Assembly: GCA_039105265.1 (NCBI GenBank)
Contig: JAPFFF010000019.1
Location: forward strand, 186,001 to 250,000
Reading direction: 5' to 3'
Length of the DNA stretch: 64,000 nt
DNA from: Tritrichomonas musculus
Taxonomy: Eukaryota; Parabasalia; Tritrichomonadida; Tritrichomonadidae
Shown here: piece by piece, positions 18,974 through 30,063 of the stretch
Layout of the letters: each line of letters starts with the position of its first letter
Position numbering within the stretch: position 1 is the stretch's first letter
The notes under the pieces: generated by a model
What the model was told of the DNA's origin: nothing
The model's database searches: none
Seen by the model: the letters and a program-made list of their open reading frames with translations, nothing else
Made by a program: the position numbers and the translations under genes

Positions 18974-20371
18974 ATGTCATCATTTGATCTTGATCAAAAA
19001 AACCTTTTTAATGTTGGAAATATACTAGAAAAAGAAATGCATTTTCAGATTGCTTCTCAAAAATCAATTGATTCATTAGAAATTGAGCTATTTGACTTGA
19101 TGAAAGAAATAGAAGAGAAAAAATATAGTTTAAACCGAGTAGAAACTTATATTGATAATACGGAAAAAGATTTAAAACAAGAAATCATAGATTTTAAAAC
19201 AAATTATGGTTTAAAATTACTTGATATTCAATCAAAAGTTCAAATGACTCAAAAAATGAAAGAAATTGCAGAAAAAAAAATTTTAGATATGGTAGAAATA
19301 AGACAGTTGAATTTATTAACATTAAAAAGTTTAAAAAATAGACTCATCGAATTACAAGAAAAGGAAATAACTAAAAATCAATATTCAATTCAATTAGAAC
19401 AAGAAAATTACGAATTTTATAATCAAGAAAGGTTAAACAATAAAATTGAACGTGCAAAGGAAAAGATTAAAGCTTTTACAAGTATAATTAAACAAACGGA
19501 AGAAGAAATCAACGAAACGAAACGTAAAACCAAAGAAATTAATGAAGAAATCAACGATTTTCAAAACAAAAAACAATCATTTTCTAATTATATAAATAAG
19601 TTATCAAAAAAAATTGAAAAACAAAATAAAGTAAAAATTCAACAAAATTTTGAATCTATCGACCTTTCACAATATAATGATAAAATATCTAAGCTAAGGG
19701 AATTACAAATGTCTTACCTTTCAAATGTATCAAAACTTTTTTCAAAAAAGCTCGTTATTGACTCACAGTATTCAAGTATTATACAGAAAATCGAAACCTA
19801 TCGTACTAATCCACCTAATCCAACAATATCAAATGATGCTGAAAAATATAGAAACGAAAATTTTATTAAAATGAATCAAAATTTTTTGAATAGAACAGAA
19901 TTAATAAGCAAAAGAATTCAAAATTTATTCAATACATATAACAATGACATCAAATTCATGGCAAACGAAAAAAGGCTAATACAAAATGAACTTGCAATTG
20001 CAAAAAATCAACTACTTCACACCAAACAGGCAGAAATAAATATAATAAATCATTTAAATAAAATTAAAAAGAGCATTAAAGATACAATTAAATCAACAGA
20101 TAAAATGGGTAAATTAATGGATTACTATGACGAATATTCCCTTGATGCCCCAAACTCATTTTCTTTTTCAAAGAGAGAACTTGAAAAAATTAAAAATCCA
20201 GCTTATAAATTGGCTCAAATTCATATAAATACTGAAACTGAAATAATTCATCAAATCAAAAAATGCAAAGATGAATCGAAAATATTAACTTCTCAGATAT
20301 CAAAACAAGAAATAATAAATTTAAATTTAAAGAAAAAAATTGAGGAAATTCAAAGGATGAAATCCAAATAA
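18974..20371 (+). CDS. Long coiled-coil protein, unknown function
   Basis: 465 residues from the ATG at 18974. Almost the whole chain is Lys/Glu/Gln/Ile-rich helix with heptads, in segments of about 40-170, 170-230, 310-370 and 430-465. A Pro/Asn break (NPPNPTISNDAEKY) lies near residue 278. There is no signal peptide, membrane span or enzymatic motif. A structural or cytoskeletal role (axostyle, costa, flagellar root) would suit trichomonad coiled-coil proteins but is not shown by the sequence. Confidence 0.7.
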   Translation: MSSFDLDQKNLFNVGNILEKEMHFQIASQKSIDSLEIELFDLMKEIEEKKYSLNRVETYIDNTEKDLKQEIIDFKTNYGLKLLDIQSKVQMTQKMKEIAEKKILDMVEIRQLNLLTLKSLKNRLIELQEKEITKNQYSIQLEQENYEFYNQERLNNKIERAKEKIKAFTSIIKQTEEEINETKRKTKEINEEINDFQNKKQSFSNYINKLSKKIEKQNKVKIQQNFESIDLSQYNDKISKLRELQMSYLSNVSKLFSKKLVIDSQYSSIIQKIETYRTNPPNPTISNDAEKYRNENFIKMNQNFLNRTELISKRIQNLFNTYNNDIKFMANEKRLIQNELAIAKNQLLHTKQAEINIINHLNKIKKSIKDTIKSTDKMGKLMDYYDEYSLDAPNSFSFSKRELEKIKNPAYKLAQIHINTETEIIHQIKKCKDESKILTSQISKQEIINLNLKKKIEEIQRMKSK

Positions 20372-21028
20372 TTATTTATTTTATCTTCCATCGCAATAAT
20401 TTAATGCAATACAACATGCTGAATACCTTTTAATATAATAATATTAAATGAAAAATCAATTAGAATAATAAATAAAATATGGCTTAGATATCGAGAATAA
20501 TGCATAATAGGATCAAACCACCTCCTTGATGATTTTTAGATAGGTCAGCATATATGATTTTTGTGTTTAGTTATAAATTTCAATATTTCGAAATTGAAAC
20601 AATATCATTTTTTAAAAACAATTCAAAAAGCGTTTTTGCTTATTGAAACATATAAATGCCTCTAAAGAATTTTTGAATGTAATAAAAAAAAAAAAATTGA
20701 ATTTATTGTAAACCATTTTTTTATTTCACATTTCACTTATATTCAAAATTGAATGTCAAAAATATAAACAATAGAAATTTTGAATTGGACCGTTTTATAA
20801 TATTATCTCAATTTTCCATTTAATATTTTTTTTTTCCATTCAAATTTACCCTTGATATGGCTAATTCATATGCAAATTTTAATGATTTATATATTTCATC
20901 AATTTTTTTTATAGTTATCAAGTAAATCAAAAGATATTCAAATTTTAATCATTTTATTTAATTGAAACAATTTAGCAAAGATTTCAATAAAATAATTCAG
21001 AAGATATATCCAATATTCTCGAAAGCAA
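20372..21028. other. Intergenic spacer
   Basis: About 660 bp, AT-rich, with A runs at 20683-20695 and T runs at about 20828. I see no coding sequence, structural RNA or paired repeat. Confidence 0.5.
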
Positions 21029-24000
21029 ATGAATTTTTCTTTTAGTGAGCTTGAACATCTGCTATGTGACAGTATTTCTGGCGATAATGATCGAATACAA
21101 AATGCTTATCAATCTTTTGAAAAGGCTTCTTTAGACAAGGAATCATTAATTCGTTCTTTTATATTAGTTATCCAGAATTCTACAAATGAAACTGCACGTA
21201 ATGCAGCAATCATTGTTTTAGCAAATATTATTCAAAGTAATTGGAGTACTCTGAATGAAAATTTGCAAAATGAACTTTATGAATTGATTTTTTCTATTCA
21301 AGATAATATTCATGAATCAAATTTACATATTTTTCTATCTCTTGCGCTTACAATACATAATCTCTTATATCAAGATCCAGAAAAACGCTTGAGAACTCTA
21401 TCTCTATTCAACTTTCATAATAAATCAAATACTACAGAGTATTTACCTTTAAATACAAGAGTTAAAGAAATTGATGGCAAAATTAAGATATCAAAAATAA
21501 ATCTTGATGATAAACCTGAAGATTTTACAGAAGAACAGTTTAAAAGAAGACAGTTAAAAGTTCATTTCATAATCGAATTACTTTGCTCTTTTAATGGCGA
21601 AACAGGTATTAACGAAATTTCGAGAAATCTAGAAGCATCAATTCAATGCGTCATGATTGCATTAAATGACGAAAACGTTTATTATCAATGCCTTGGGATT
21701 AAAGCAATTTCAATTTTAATTGGTTTATACCCTTCACAAATTGATCAATTACATCCTCATATTTTGCGAATGGTCGAAATAGCTAAAGATTCACTTCAAA
21801 TGCAAGACATTGATTTTCAAATGGTTTGGAAATCGTTTGCTGACTTTTTTAATATTCAACCATCAGAGTGCGTCAATAGAGTATCATCTCTGATGAATGA
21901 TTTTTTAACAATTATCTTTGCGGCAGCTAATAGAACAGATATTTTACCAGAAAATCGAATGTGCCCTCTTTTTTCATTTCGTAAGAACCTAGTATACTTT
22001 GAGCCAGAAGTATTAAATCGTGTTGCATATACATCAATCGAAATAGCTGTTGCAAATGTTCGATCGCTCCATCAACTTTCTTATCCATATATATTTTATT
22101 ATGACAATTGCTTTAACATGTTTTCACATGCTAAAGTTTACGGGTTATCTATCAAAATTTTAAATGATTTAATTAACAGCGATGAATATTGTCGAAAAAT
22201 AACAGCCCTTTGTTTAATTAAAGTACTTATCATCCATTTACCGCACCAAGTTTACATAGATATTAATTTGTTTACCAAGTTAACAGAAGAAGCACTTAAA
22301 CAAGATGATGTTCTTTATTTAGAAGCAGGATGCCAAATTGTTTCATCGTTTCCATATTATTTTACATGGAATTTAGTTGATCCGTATTTATTCCTCCCTT
22401 TAATTTCTCCACTTTTAGTTCATGAATCACCTGATGTTAGAGAAGCTGCATATGTAGCAGTAGAAAACATTTTTTGCATATCTTTTATCAACAGTTACTC
22501 ATGCGGCTCAGTTATTCTACAGCAAAAACCAAAAGTTATTGAAATTGACAATTACAGATTTCTTCGTTTGCTTTCAATTTCAATCAAAAAGCACGGCTAT
22601 TTTGAACCAGAAGAAGCAAATATAATTGAACAAATAGCATTACCTCTTTTAAGCTCTGATGACCCTGGCACAATTTGTGGAGGCCTCCAAATAGCAGTTC
22701 GATTGATGCATATTTGCGAGGAATCAAGAAATGCGCTTTTTGACAAATCAAAAGAAATTATTGAAAAGCTGATTCTTGACTTTGATGATCCACAATTTAT
22801 ATATCTTGGTATACACGAGCTTGTCAGCATTTTTAAAATGCTTAATAATGAAAAGCAAAAAATATTCAAATTAAGAAGTAAAATTATGAGTAATTCATAC
22901 TCTTTATTGAACGATGAAAATTCACCTTCAGAAGGTCAAACAGAATATATTAGTTATGTTATTTCAAAATATTCAGAAAAAATACTTTTCATGCTGAATT
23001 TAGATTCAAAAGATAATGCTTTATTAAAAACAATGGTTTTACCGAAGATTGCTTACTTGGACTCGATTACCAATAATCATCCTTTCCAAGATGCATTACT
23101 TGCGGTAGCTATGCCTTTCATTGAGATGCAATGGGCAAATTACGTGATAGCAGCGCTTAAAGTTCTCATGAGGATAACTCCAAAAATGACAAAAGAAAAT
23201 GCATTTGCTGCTTTCAACGCAGTTGGAACAGCTTGTGTGAAGACAAAAGAAGTACTGGTTGCTTGTGTAGCTTATAAAGTGATGGGACATATTGTTAGAT
23301 TATCATCACCTGAAATTAGAGAAGTTGTTCTTCCAACAGCTCATCATATGTGCACATTATATGTTAAGGGCGAGTTGTCAGTTCTTGAAGGAGTACCTCC
23401 TTTAACAAATGACTTTGATGTTAATTTAATGTATTCATCAATGCAACTTTTTATCTCTCTTTTCTTTGAGAAAACAGAGGCTCAGCAATACGTACTAAAG
23501 GAATTGTTTTCAATATATCTTGAACATAAAAACCTACTAACTAATGAAATGATTTTGTACGTATTTAGTAGAGCTTTGGCATGCGATATTTGCGTACCTG
23601 AAGATTCTCAACGACTATTTCAATTAACGATGGCACTGCTTGTTGAAGATCAACATTTTGTGCTGATGATGAGTACTTCGAATCTTGTTTATGTTTTCGT
23701 TAATAAAAATTGTTTGGATTGGGAAAAATTATGTCCAATTTTACCAATTTTAGTTCATTGGTGGGCACGCATGAAATCAGAAAGACATAAATTACGTTCC
23801 ACTTTCTCTATATTAGCTTTGACATTTTGGGAAATTGCTTATCACTTTAAAATTATTGATAAATTGTTGGACATTTATCCTAATCAATCAAATTCTCAAA
23901 TCCCAGAGTCTTCACAAAATAATAACGAACCTCAATTATCTTTATTTGAAGAAACTTTTGAACAATTCCCACCAGATAATTTATCTAGATTAGAGATGAT

Positions 24001-24280
24001 GTCAAAACTGCTAATCTGTTTCTTTAATGACGACCAATGCAAAGAAATAATTATGGCTCATGACAATCTTTTTAAAGTAATTGCATCTTCAATTTGTAAA
24101 TTCTTAATTAGACCTAAAATTGAGTTAACAACAAGAGGTGTTACTCAAGAAATGATTAATTCAATTCATGACATTCTCCTATTCATCAAGAATAACAAAC
24201 CTGAAGTCAAAAAAGTTATTGTCGAATTCATCGGAGATATCCAATCAAGAAATTTAATTCTTGAGGAATTTATATCATAA
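21029..24280 (+). CDS. Importin-beta family karyopherin (importin-5/Kap121-like)
   Basis: 1,083 residues from the ATG at 21029, close to the usual 1,090-1,115 of importin-4/5 and Kap121/123. The chain is a succession of HEAT repeats. It starts with the N-terminal importin-like region (LEHLLCDSISGDNDRIQNAY, then ETARNAAIIVLANIIQSNW). The repeat DVREAAYVAVENIF and the central LLSSDDPGTICGGLQIAVRL illustrate the helical pairs. It should carry cargo proteins, such as ribosomal proteins or histones, through nuclear pores in a Ran-GTP-dependent way, using FG nucleoporins such as the one encoded at 9293-10645. Subfamily is a judgement from length and repeat style; exportin relatives are less likely. 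Confidence 0.75.
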   Translation: MNFSFSELEHLLCDSISGDNDRIQNAYQSFEKASLDKESLIRSFILVIQNSTNETARNAAIIVLANIIQSNWSTLNENLQNELYELIFSIQDNIHESNLHIFLSLALTIHNLLYQDPEKRLRTLSLFNFHNKSNTTEYLPLNTRVKEIDGKIKISKINLDDKPEDFTEEQFKRRQLKVHFIIELLCSFNGETGINEISRNLEASIQCVMIALNDENVYYQCLGIKAISILIGLYPSQIDQLHPHILRMVEIAKDSLQMQDIDFQMVWKSFADFFNIQPSECVNRVSSLMNDFLTIIFAAANRTDILPENRMCPLFSFRKNLVYFEPEVLNRVAYTSIEIAVANVRSLHQLSYPYIFYYDNCFNMFSHAKVYGLSIKILNDLINSDEYCRKITALCLIKVLIIHLPHQVYIDINLFTKLTEEALKQDDVLYLEAGCQIVSSFPYYFTWNLVDPYLFLPLISPLLVHESPDVREAAYVAVENIFCISFINSYSCGSVILQQKPKVIEIDNYRFLRLLSISIKKHGYFEPEEANIIEQIALPLLSSDDPGTICGGLQIAVRLMHICEESRNALFDKSKEIIEKLILDFDDPQFIYLGIHELVSIFKMLNNEKQKIFKLRSKIMSNSYSLLNDENSPSEGQTEYISYVISKYSEKILFMLNLDSKDNALLKTMVLPKIAYLDSITNNHPFQDALLAVAMPFIEMQWANYVIAALKVLMRITPKMTKENAFAAFNAVGTACVKTKEVLVACVAYKVMGHIVRLSSPEIREVVLPTAHHMCTLYVKGELSVLEGVPPLTNDFDVNLMYSSMQLFISLFFEKTEAQQYVLKELFSIYLEHKNLLTNEMILYVFSRALACDICVPEDSQRLFQLTMALLVEDQHFVLMMSTSNLVYVFVNKNCLDWEKLCPILPILVHWWARMKSERHKLRSTFSILALTFWEIAYHFKIIDKLLDIYPNQSNSQIPESSQNNNEPQLSLFEETFEQFPPDNLSRLEMMSKLLICFFNDDQCKEIIMAHDNLFKVIASSICKFLIRPKIELTTRGVTQEMINSIHDILLFIKNNKPEVKKVIVEFIGDIQSRNLILEEFIS

Positions 24281-24603
24281 TCCAATTTCTATCATATTAT
24301 ATTGTTATTTAAATAAGGATATTAAAATTTAGTTTACTATTCAATTTTTTTTTCTCCCAATTTCTTCAGAAAATTTTACTACAAAGTTCAATTCGTTATC
24401 ACGATCATTCTTTTTTGATAACTTTTTTTTTAAAAAAATTATGATAAGATCATGAAAGATACTATATTCCATCAATAATGAAATCATTTTTGCACAATTT
24501 TATATTGAAAAGAGCAATGAATAAAGTATAGAATAATTAAAATTATCATTCAATTTCATCCAGTTTTTGAGAGAATTAATTGAAATATAAATCAAAACAC
24601 ATC
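24281..24603. other. Intergenic spacer
   Basis: 320 bp, AT-rich, between two plus-strand genes. TCATTC at about 24547 and TCATCC at 24556, some 50-60 bp before the ATG, are candidate initiator elements. No other feature is visible. Confidence 0.4.
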
Positions 24604-25344
24604 ATGAGCGAAAAATCTCGCCCTTACATGATCTGTTATATGGCACCATCTATTGATGGAAGGATAGTTTTTTACCGTTTTAGTAAATCTTTTTATAATC
24701 TCAATAGCGAGAATCAAATCTTTGAAGAATATAACAAATATGGCAATGAAGAATTGAATGCAGAAGGAATTTTAGTCGGTAGAAATACGTATTATCAGGA
24801 TATATGCCAAAAACAATTCGATGTTGATTCACATAAAGTACCAGCCACAAATTTTGAGCCATTTAAAGGACCTCGTTCGTCCAATAACTATTTAGTTGTT
24901 GCAGATTCAAGAGGGAGATCAATCTATGAAGATAAAATTATTGCTTCAAATGATATTATTGCTATTCTCGGCGAATCAGTATCAGAAGATTATCTTAAAT
25001 ATTTGCGCGACAAAAATATTTCTTATGTCTTTGCTGGAAAAGATGGAAGAGATATTGCAAAGGCTTTACATACTTTAAAAACAGTTTTTGGAATTGAACG
25101 ATTATTACTTGAAGGAGGTGGGACCCTTAATGGAACTTTCCTTAAACAAGGACTCATTGATGAAGTTGCCCTTTTAATTATTCCATCGATTGATGGACTT
25201 TGTGGTCAACCATCAATATTTGATTATCAAGGCGAAGTTGATGAATTTCCTGCTTCAGGACAATCATTAGAACTTATTGATGTGAAATCTGTTAATTATG
25301 GAATTGTATTCATTCGTTATAAAGTTCATAAAGTAATTTTTTAA
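24604..25344 (+). CDS. RibD C-terminal/DHFR-fold reductase, bacterial type
   Basis: About 246 residues. I chose the ATG at 24604 (MSEKSRPYMICYM) because the eight upstream codons begin with TTG. The N-terminus RPYMICYMAPSIDGRI, the LVGRNTYYQD segment and the C-terminal block LLLEGGGTLNGTFLKQGLID (residues about 175-195) are signatures of the RibD_C/dihydrofolate-reductase-fold family. In bacteria such proteins reduce pyrimidine intermediates in riboflavin synthesis or are uncharacterised NADPH reductases. Parabasalids are not known to make riboflavin, so a salvage or detoxifying reductase is more likely. It looks like a lateral acquisition from bacteria. Confidence 0.8.
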   Translation: MSEKSRPYMICYMAPSIDGRIVFYRFSKSFYNLNSENQIFEEYNKYGNEELNAEGILVGRNTYYQDICQKQFDVDSHKVPATNFEPFKGPRSSNNYLVVADSRGRSIYEDKIIASNDIIAILGESVSEDYLKYLRDKNISYVFAGKDGRDIAKALHTLKTVFGIERLLLEGGGTLNGTFLKQGLIDEVALLIIPSIDGLCGQPSIFDYQGEVDEFPASGQSLELIDVKSVNYGIVFIRYKVHKVIF

Positions 25345-25778
25345 ATATATTAATAATAAACATTAAATCCAGCGTAATTTATGCATTTATAAACAATTCG
25401 CAATATATTTCTTGAGCCTTGATTATTCTTTTTGATGAACGAATAATTAATCAAATGCAATTATACTTTAAAAAAAAATATTTATGATAAAATATAATTT
25501 CAAAAGGCATTTATCTAATTAAATTTATTATTAACTAATTAAATGTTGGAATAGAAATGCATTTTTGACATTCACATCATTCACTTTTTGAATAAGAAAA
25601 AAAAATAAACTTTTTAAAATAATAAAATCAAAAATAATCAAATAAATCATTCAATATTTGAAATAAATTCTTAGAAACCGTAAGTTTACACGCGAAAATT
25701 AAAAAACAAAGTTTATATACTTTAAGTTTATATATAAAAATAATAAATAAAAAACATTTTAATTTCTCTTTTCCAACA
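25345..25778. other. Intergenic spacer between convergent genes
   Basis: 434 bp, AT-rich, between convergent 3' ends. I see no RNA gene. TTTAAGTTTATATA-like words repeat loosely around 25705-25740. Confidence 0.5.
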
Positions 25779-28184
25779 TTAACTAGATAAGACAATATTT
25801 GCTACACGCTGAAAATTCGGATCAAATACTTCATATGGATTATGCTCTAACCACGCCTTCAAGGCAGGTCTGAGCTCTTCATGCTTATAAGCTTGAATAA
25901 TTATTTTAGTTGCCAATTTTATAGGTGGTAAAGTCCCATAATTGACTCTCTCCAAAATATATTGAGCACTTTTCAAATTTTTACAAGCACTTACAATTGC
26001 TGTTCCTACCAAATCAGAATTCCACTTTTCAATGAAGATATCTAAAAATTCATTTGGCAATTGAATTCCTTCCTGAGCCATTTTTGCGGCAGCAATATAA
26101 GACGCCATTTTTAGTGTAATATTTCTCGATTGAAGATGCATCTTAACAATTTCAATTGGAATTTTTTTGGCTTCGTTAATTGCAATTAGGCATCTTAGAG
26201 CGGAAACAGTTAAATCAGCATCACTTAATGACAAACATTTGACACAATGCGATATAACTTCGTTTCGTAAATCTTCATTTCCATTTGAAAATGAGGTTTC
26301 AGGACTTCGCGAGATCACTTCAAATGCAATCATAATATGCTCATCGCTTACTGCATGAAGAGATGCTTTGGCCGCCAAACCGTTTTTGCAACTGATCATC
26401 AGTAAATCGGTATCAAGTTTGTCATTTCCGGTTGGAAAGAGATTGCATATCGATGCAGCAATATCATTGGAAAGTAATCCAGGTTGCAACTGCCTTAAAA
26501 TTGAAGAAGCTTTCAAAGCAAGAGTTGTTGATAAGAACATCACACAGCATTTATAATAAACATCATTATCTGCTGGACCATCTTTGTTATGCAAAGTTTG
26601 TATATTTTCCCAGCATTTATTAACAATATCTTCTGGAATTCCAGATTTCTGAAAAGTACTGTATAAACTATTTAAATTTTGACCAGCAGAGTTTAATTGA
26701 TTTTCAATGTCATCATTTACTTTTTCATTTTCATTTAGAGACTCTTTCAGATGATTAAGTATCTGTTGTTGATTTGATCCAGGAATCATGATTTTTCCTT
26801 GACGCCAAATTTTCATAATTTCATCAAAACTTGGTCGAGCCTTTGGATCTCTTGCCCAACATTTCTCAATTAGCGCTCGAAAATCTGGAGGGGATGTTGG
26901 TGGAAGATAAGGCCGAGCATCATGAAGAAGAACTTGGCCAATAATCTGAGTTGGCTCAAGATCATTATAAGGAAGATCACCTGTTAAAATTTCCCATAAA
27001 ACAATTCCATATGCATAAACATCTACTTTTTCATTATATGTATCTGATCCACCAAGAAGTTCTGGAGCCATCCAATGCGGTGTACCTACATTTTTTGTCA
27101 TTAAATCCTCCTTTTTACTCTGTCTGGCAAATCCAAAATCACATATTTTTGAGTATCCTTTTGTATCAAGAAGGACATTCAACGATTTTAGATCTCGATG
27201 AATAATATGACGCGAGTGAAGAAATTGCATACCACGAGCAATATCAATTGCGCATATTGTAAGTTGAGTATTGTCTAGCCGATGGTATTTATGAAGTTCA
27301 TGATACAGAGAACCACCGCCCATCCATTCTGTAATAATACAAAATGGTGGAGAATCTGTGGCCCCAACAAATCTTAATACACATGGATGAATTGCATTAG
27401 CAAGAACCATAATTTCGCGTTGAAATGATCGAAGCTTTGGACCATTTAATTTTTTAAATTTTAATTGTTTGACAGCTACTTCTTCATTTGTTTTTACCAT
27501 ATGACCATAATATACTATAGCTGATACCCCCTGACCTTCTTTTAATTCACAAGTAAAATCAGTATGCTGCACCACCCAATTTTGACTTTGAATTGGTATT
27601 GGTGAAAAAATCCTAGCTCCTTGAACAATATTTTCATCTTCGTATTCTTTGAAAAAACTATCAATACTATCAAGCTTTTGCCTCATGATGGGCAAAGCTT
27701 TGTCATTTTGATCAGCGTGAGTTACATAATGTTTGAGCGATTCTTTAATTGCTCGAAGATCCAGAATGTGGAAACGAAGCCATTGCGGTGATTGAGGGTC
27801 AAATGCAGCGGCTGCATCTGGGTCAAGAAATTCAGCTAATTCATGAAGATTTGCAGTAATTGTATTAAGATCTGTCGCTGTAGAAACGCTTGGACCACTA
27901 AGAAAATTATTAGCCCAGCTATTTCCCATATTTAATGAAAATGTTTGTGCATAATCTCTACACGCTTGAACAATACTCCTGAAAGCTTTTACTTCTTCTG
28001 GATTGAGTTCCACATTACCAGAATTGGTATTCTCGATATGCTCAGCATATTTTTCGCAGAAGGTACGAAATTGATTAATTGAATATTGAAATTTTTTTTG
28101 ATGAGCAACTGTTTGAAGAGAAAGTCTTTCGATTTCATTACAAATATGATTTAATTCATCTGAAATTTGTTGTTTAGTAGACAT
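25779..28184 (-). CDS. TKL-family protein kinase with C-terminal helical region
   Basis: About 801 residues from the ATG at 28184 (MSTKQQISDELNH). Another in-frame ATG at 28247 would add 21 AT-driven residues that look like untranslated leader. Residues 1-200 are helical. The kinase domain lies at about 210-470: the glycine loop is EGQGVSAIVYYG, the VAIK lysine VAVKQLKF, the catalytic loop HRDLKSLNVLL, then DFGFARQ and APELL. The Lys-Ser in HRDLKS and the WMGGGSL hinge are typical of tyrosine-kinase-like kinases, a greatly expanded group in trichomonads. All catalytic residues are present. Residues about 480-800 are alpha-helical repeats of ARM/HEAT type that probably bind partners. Targets are unknown. 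Confidence 0.9.
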   Translation of the reverse strand: MSTKQQISDELNHICNEIERLSLQTVAHQKKFQYSINQFRTFCEKYAEHIENTNSGNVELNPEEVKAFRSIVQACRDYAQTFSLNMGNSWANNFLSGPSVSTATDLNTITANLHELAEFLDPDAAAAFDPQSPQWLRFHILDLRAIKESLKHYVTHADQNDKALPIMRQKLDSIDSFFKEYEDENIVQGARIFSPIPIQSQNWVVQHTDFTCELKEGQGVSAIVYYGHMVKTNEEVAVKQLKFKKLNGPKLRSFQREIMVLANAIHPCVLRFVGATDSPPFCIITEWMGGGSLYHELHKYHRLDNTQLTICAIDIARGMQFLHSRHIIHRDLKSLNVLLDTKGYSKICDFGFARQSKKEDLMTKNVGTPHWMAPELLGGSDTYNEKVDVYAYGIVLWEILTGDLPYNDLEPTQIIGQVLLHDARPYLPPTSPPDFRALIEKCWARDPKARPSFDEIMKIWRQGKIMIPGSNQQQILNHLKESLNENEKVNDDIENQLNSAGQNLNSLYSTFQKSGIPEDIVNKCWENIQTLHNKDGPADNDVYYKCCVMFLSTTLALKASSILRQLQPGLLSNDIAASICNLFPTGNDKLDTDLLMISCKNGLAAKASLHAVSDEHIMIAFEVISRSPETSFSNGNEDLRNEVISHCVKCLSLSDADLTVSALRCLIAINEAKKIPIEIVKMHLQSRNITLKMASYIAAAKMAQEGIQLPNEFLDIFIEKWNSDLVGTAIVSACKNLKSAQYILERVNYGTLPPIKLATKIIIQAYKHEELRPALKAWLEHNPYEVFDPNFQRVANIVLSS

Positions 28185-28247
28185 TAAAATTTTGAATATT
28201 AAATTTTTTATCTCATAGAAAAAGTTTTTATTATTTGTTAGAATCAT

Positions 28248-30059
28248 AATTCAAAAAGTTCACTTTAGTTTTGATTCTGAATATGTGTATAGTAACGAAA
28301 ATAACGTATTTTGGATTTTTCAATATTTTGAAAATATCCACCAAATTATTTATTTTTTTACATTGTTCTTTTATAAATATTTATTAATATCGCAATTAGG
28401 CTCTAATATTTTAATTTTAAAGGGAGATTTTGAACTTTTTTATTATTATTATAATTAGAATATCTTTCTTATCTAACATTATTTGAGAAAGAATTAATAA
28501 ATATAATACCTTATTCTGTATCATATATTGATATTAGCATGCTCCTGAGGTATATATTTAAAAATGAACTAAAATTTAAGGAATTTAAAAAAAAAAATTA
28601 GTTTTTTGTTAAATTTTTATTATTTTAGAGAATTCTGGTTAATTTTATTTCTTACAAATTTAATATATTATTTTTATTCGTGTATGAAATAAAATGAACT
28701 AATAATTGCAACAAACTACTCGATAGGTGCATCTAAGAATTTCTTTTAAATATGGACCTCGATAATTTCATTAATCCATTGATATTAGCTGCAATATCAA
28801 TTTACAATATTTTATATCAAACATAATATATATATTAGATATAAATAAATGAATATATATCTTTACAATCAATGAATATATATATTAAAATTGACATAAA
28901 ATGTAAACACTTTTTAAAAGGTTATTTCAAATATTTCAATATCTCATAAATATTAAGATATATATTGATATATATATTCAAAAATATTGAGATATGAATT
29001 CAAAATACATTCTGAATTTTTTTTTCAATGATCCATTTTCTATTGATACTGAATAAATGAATAAATCTAAAAATAAAATATAACAAAATTGAAATAATTA
29101 TATTATGCTTTGAGTTAATAAAAATATAAAAAATAAAATATAAATTTTAAAATACCAAAGAACGAAATTCCATTTTTTTATTGATTGAAACCAAGAAGAA
29201 TTATAGTTTTGTTTACCAACGAGATATACATTCATGTATTTAGAGTAATTTTAGTGAATATGAGTTCTAGCATCAATTATTATTTCAAAATAAAAATCAA
29301 ACCTTGGTCATGCTGATGATAGTAATAATGTATTATTTTATGCTCACAAGAGTAAACTAACATGTTAACATGAAGAAAAACATAAATATCACCTTTGCAG
29401 TATAAATATAATTTTAATAATTAAAACAAATGCAAATATTAAAAGTTACAGAAATAATAAATAATATAACAAATTTAACATAATAATATAAATATATAAA
29501 ATATATCGAAAAAACAATATAATAAAAAGATATGAAAAAAAAAATATTTTTATTAAATTGAATATTTATTGTAATCATTTTTCACAAAAAAAGTTTTTTG
29601 TTTACCGATGCATTTATCGATTAAAACCAGACAATATTATATTCAATATTTAATAATACATTAATTACAATATATATTTAAAAAATAAAGCAATTTTATA
29701 TTTTTGCCGTTACTATACACATTTCTGAATGATTTTCATTTATAACATTAATTTTAAAATAAAAATATCAAGATGAAATGCAAGCTTCTTGTTAAGTATG
29801 TCAGATCCTCCCATTCAAACATTTGCTCAATCTTGGGATTAGAGTATGATTTGGATGAATTACTCTATAAAATCTGCTTTATCGGATTTTATCATTCAAT
29901 CTTGGGATTAGAGTATTGAATTTTGGGATTAAAAGGGATTGATGTATTCAATAAAAGGTAGGGAGATAAAAAATAAATAATGATTATTTTACCTTATTTA
30001 TTTTTAATTCATTATATATGATTAAAGCAACAAAAAAAAGGCATATTACACAGAATATC
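28248..30059. other. Long AT-rich spacer
   Basis: About 1.8 kb with no gene. AT microsatellite-like words (GAATATATAT, ATATATTGA) recur at 28820-29000. A 21-bp direct repeat (TCAATCTTGGGATTAGAG plus TAT) occurs at 29827-29847 and 29896-29916, in a slightly more GC-rich patch (29800-29960) that also has TTTTGGGATTAAAAGGGATT. That patch may be the relic of another mobile element, but I could not find its ends. Confidence 0.5.
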
Positions 30060-30063
30060 TTAA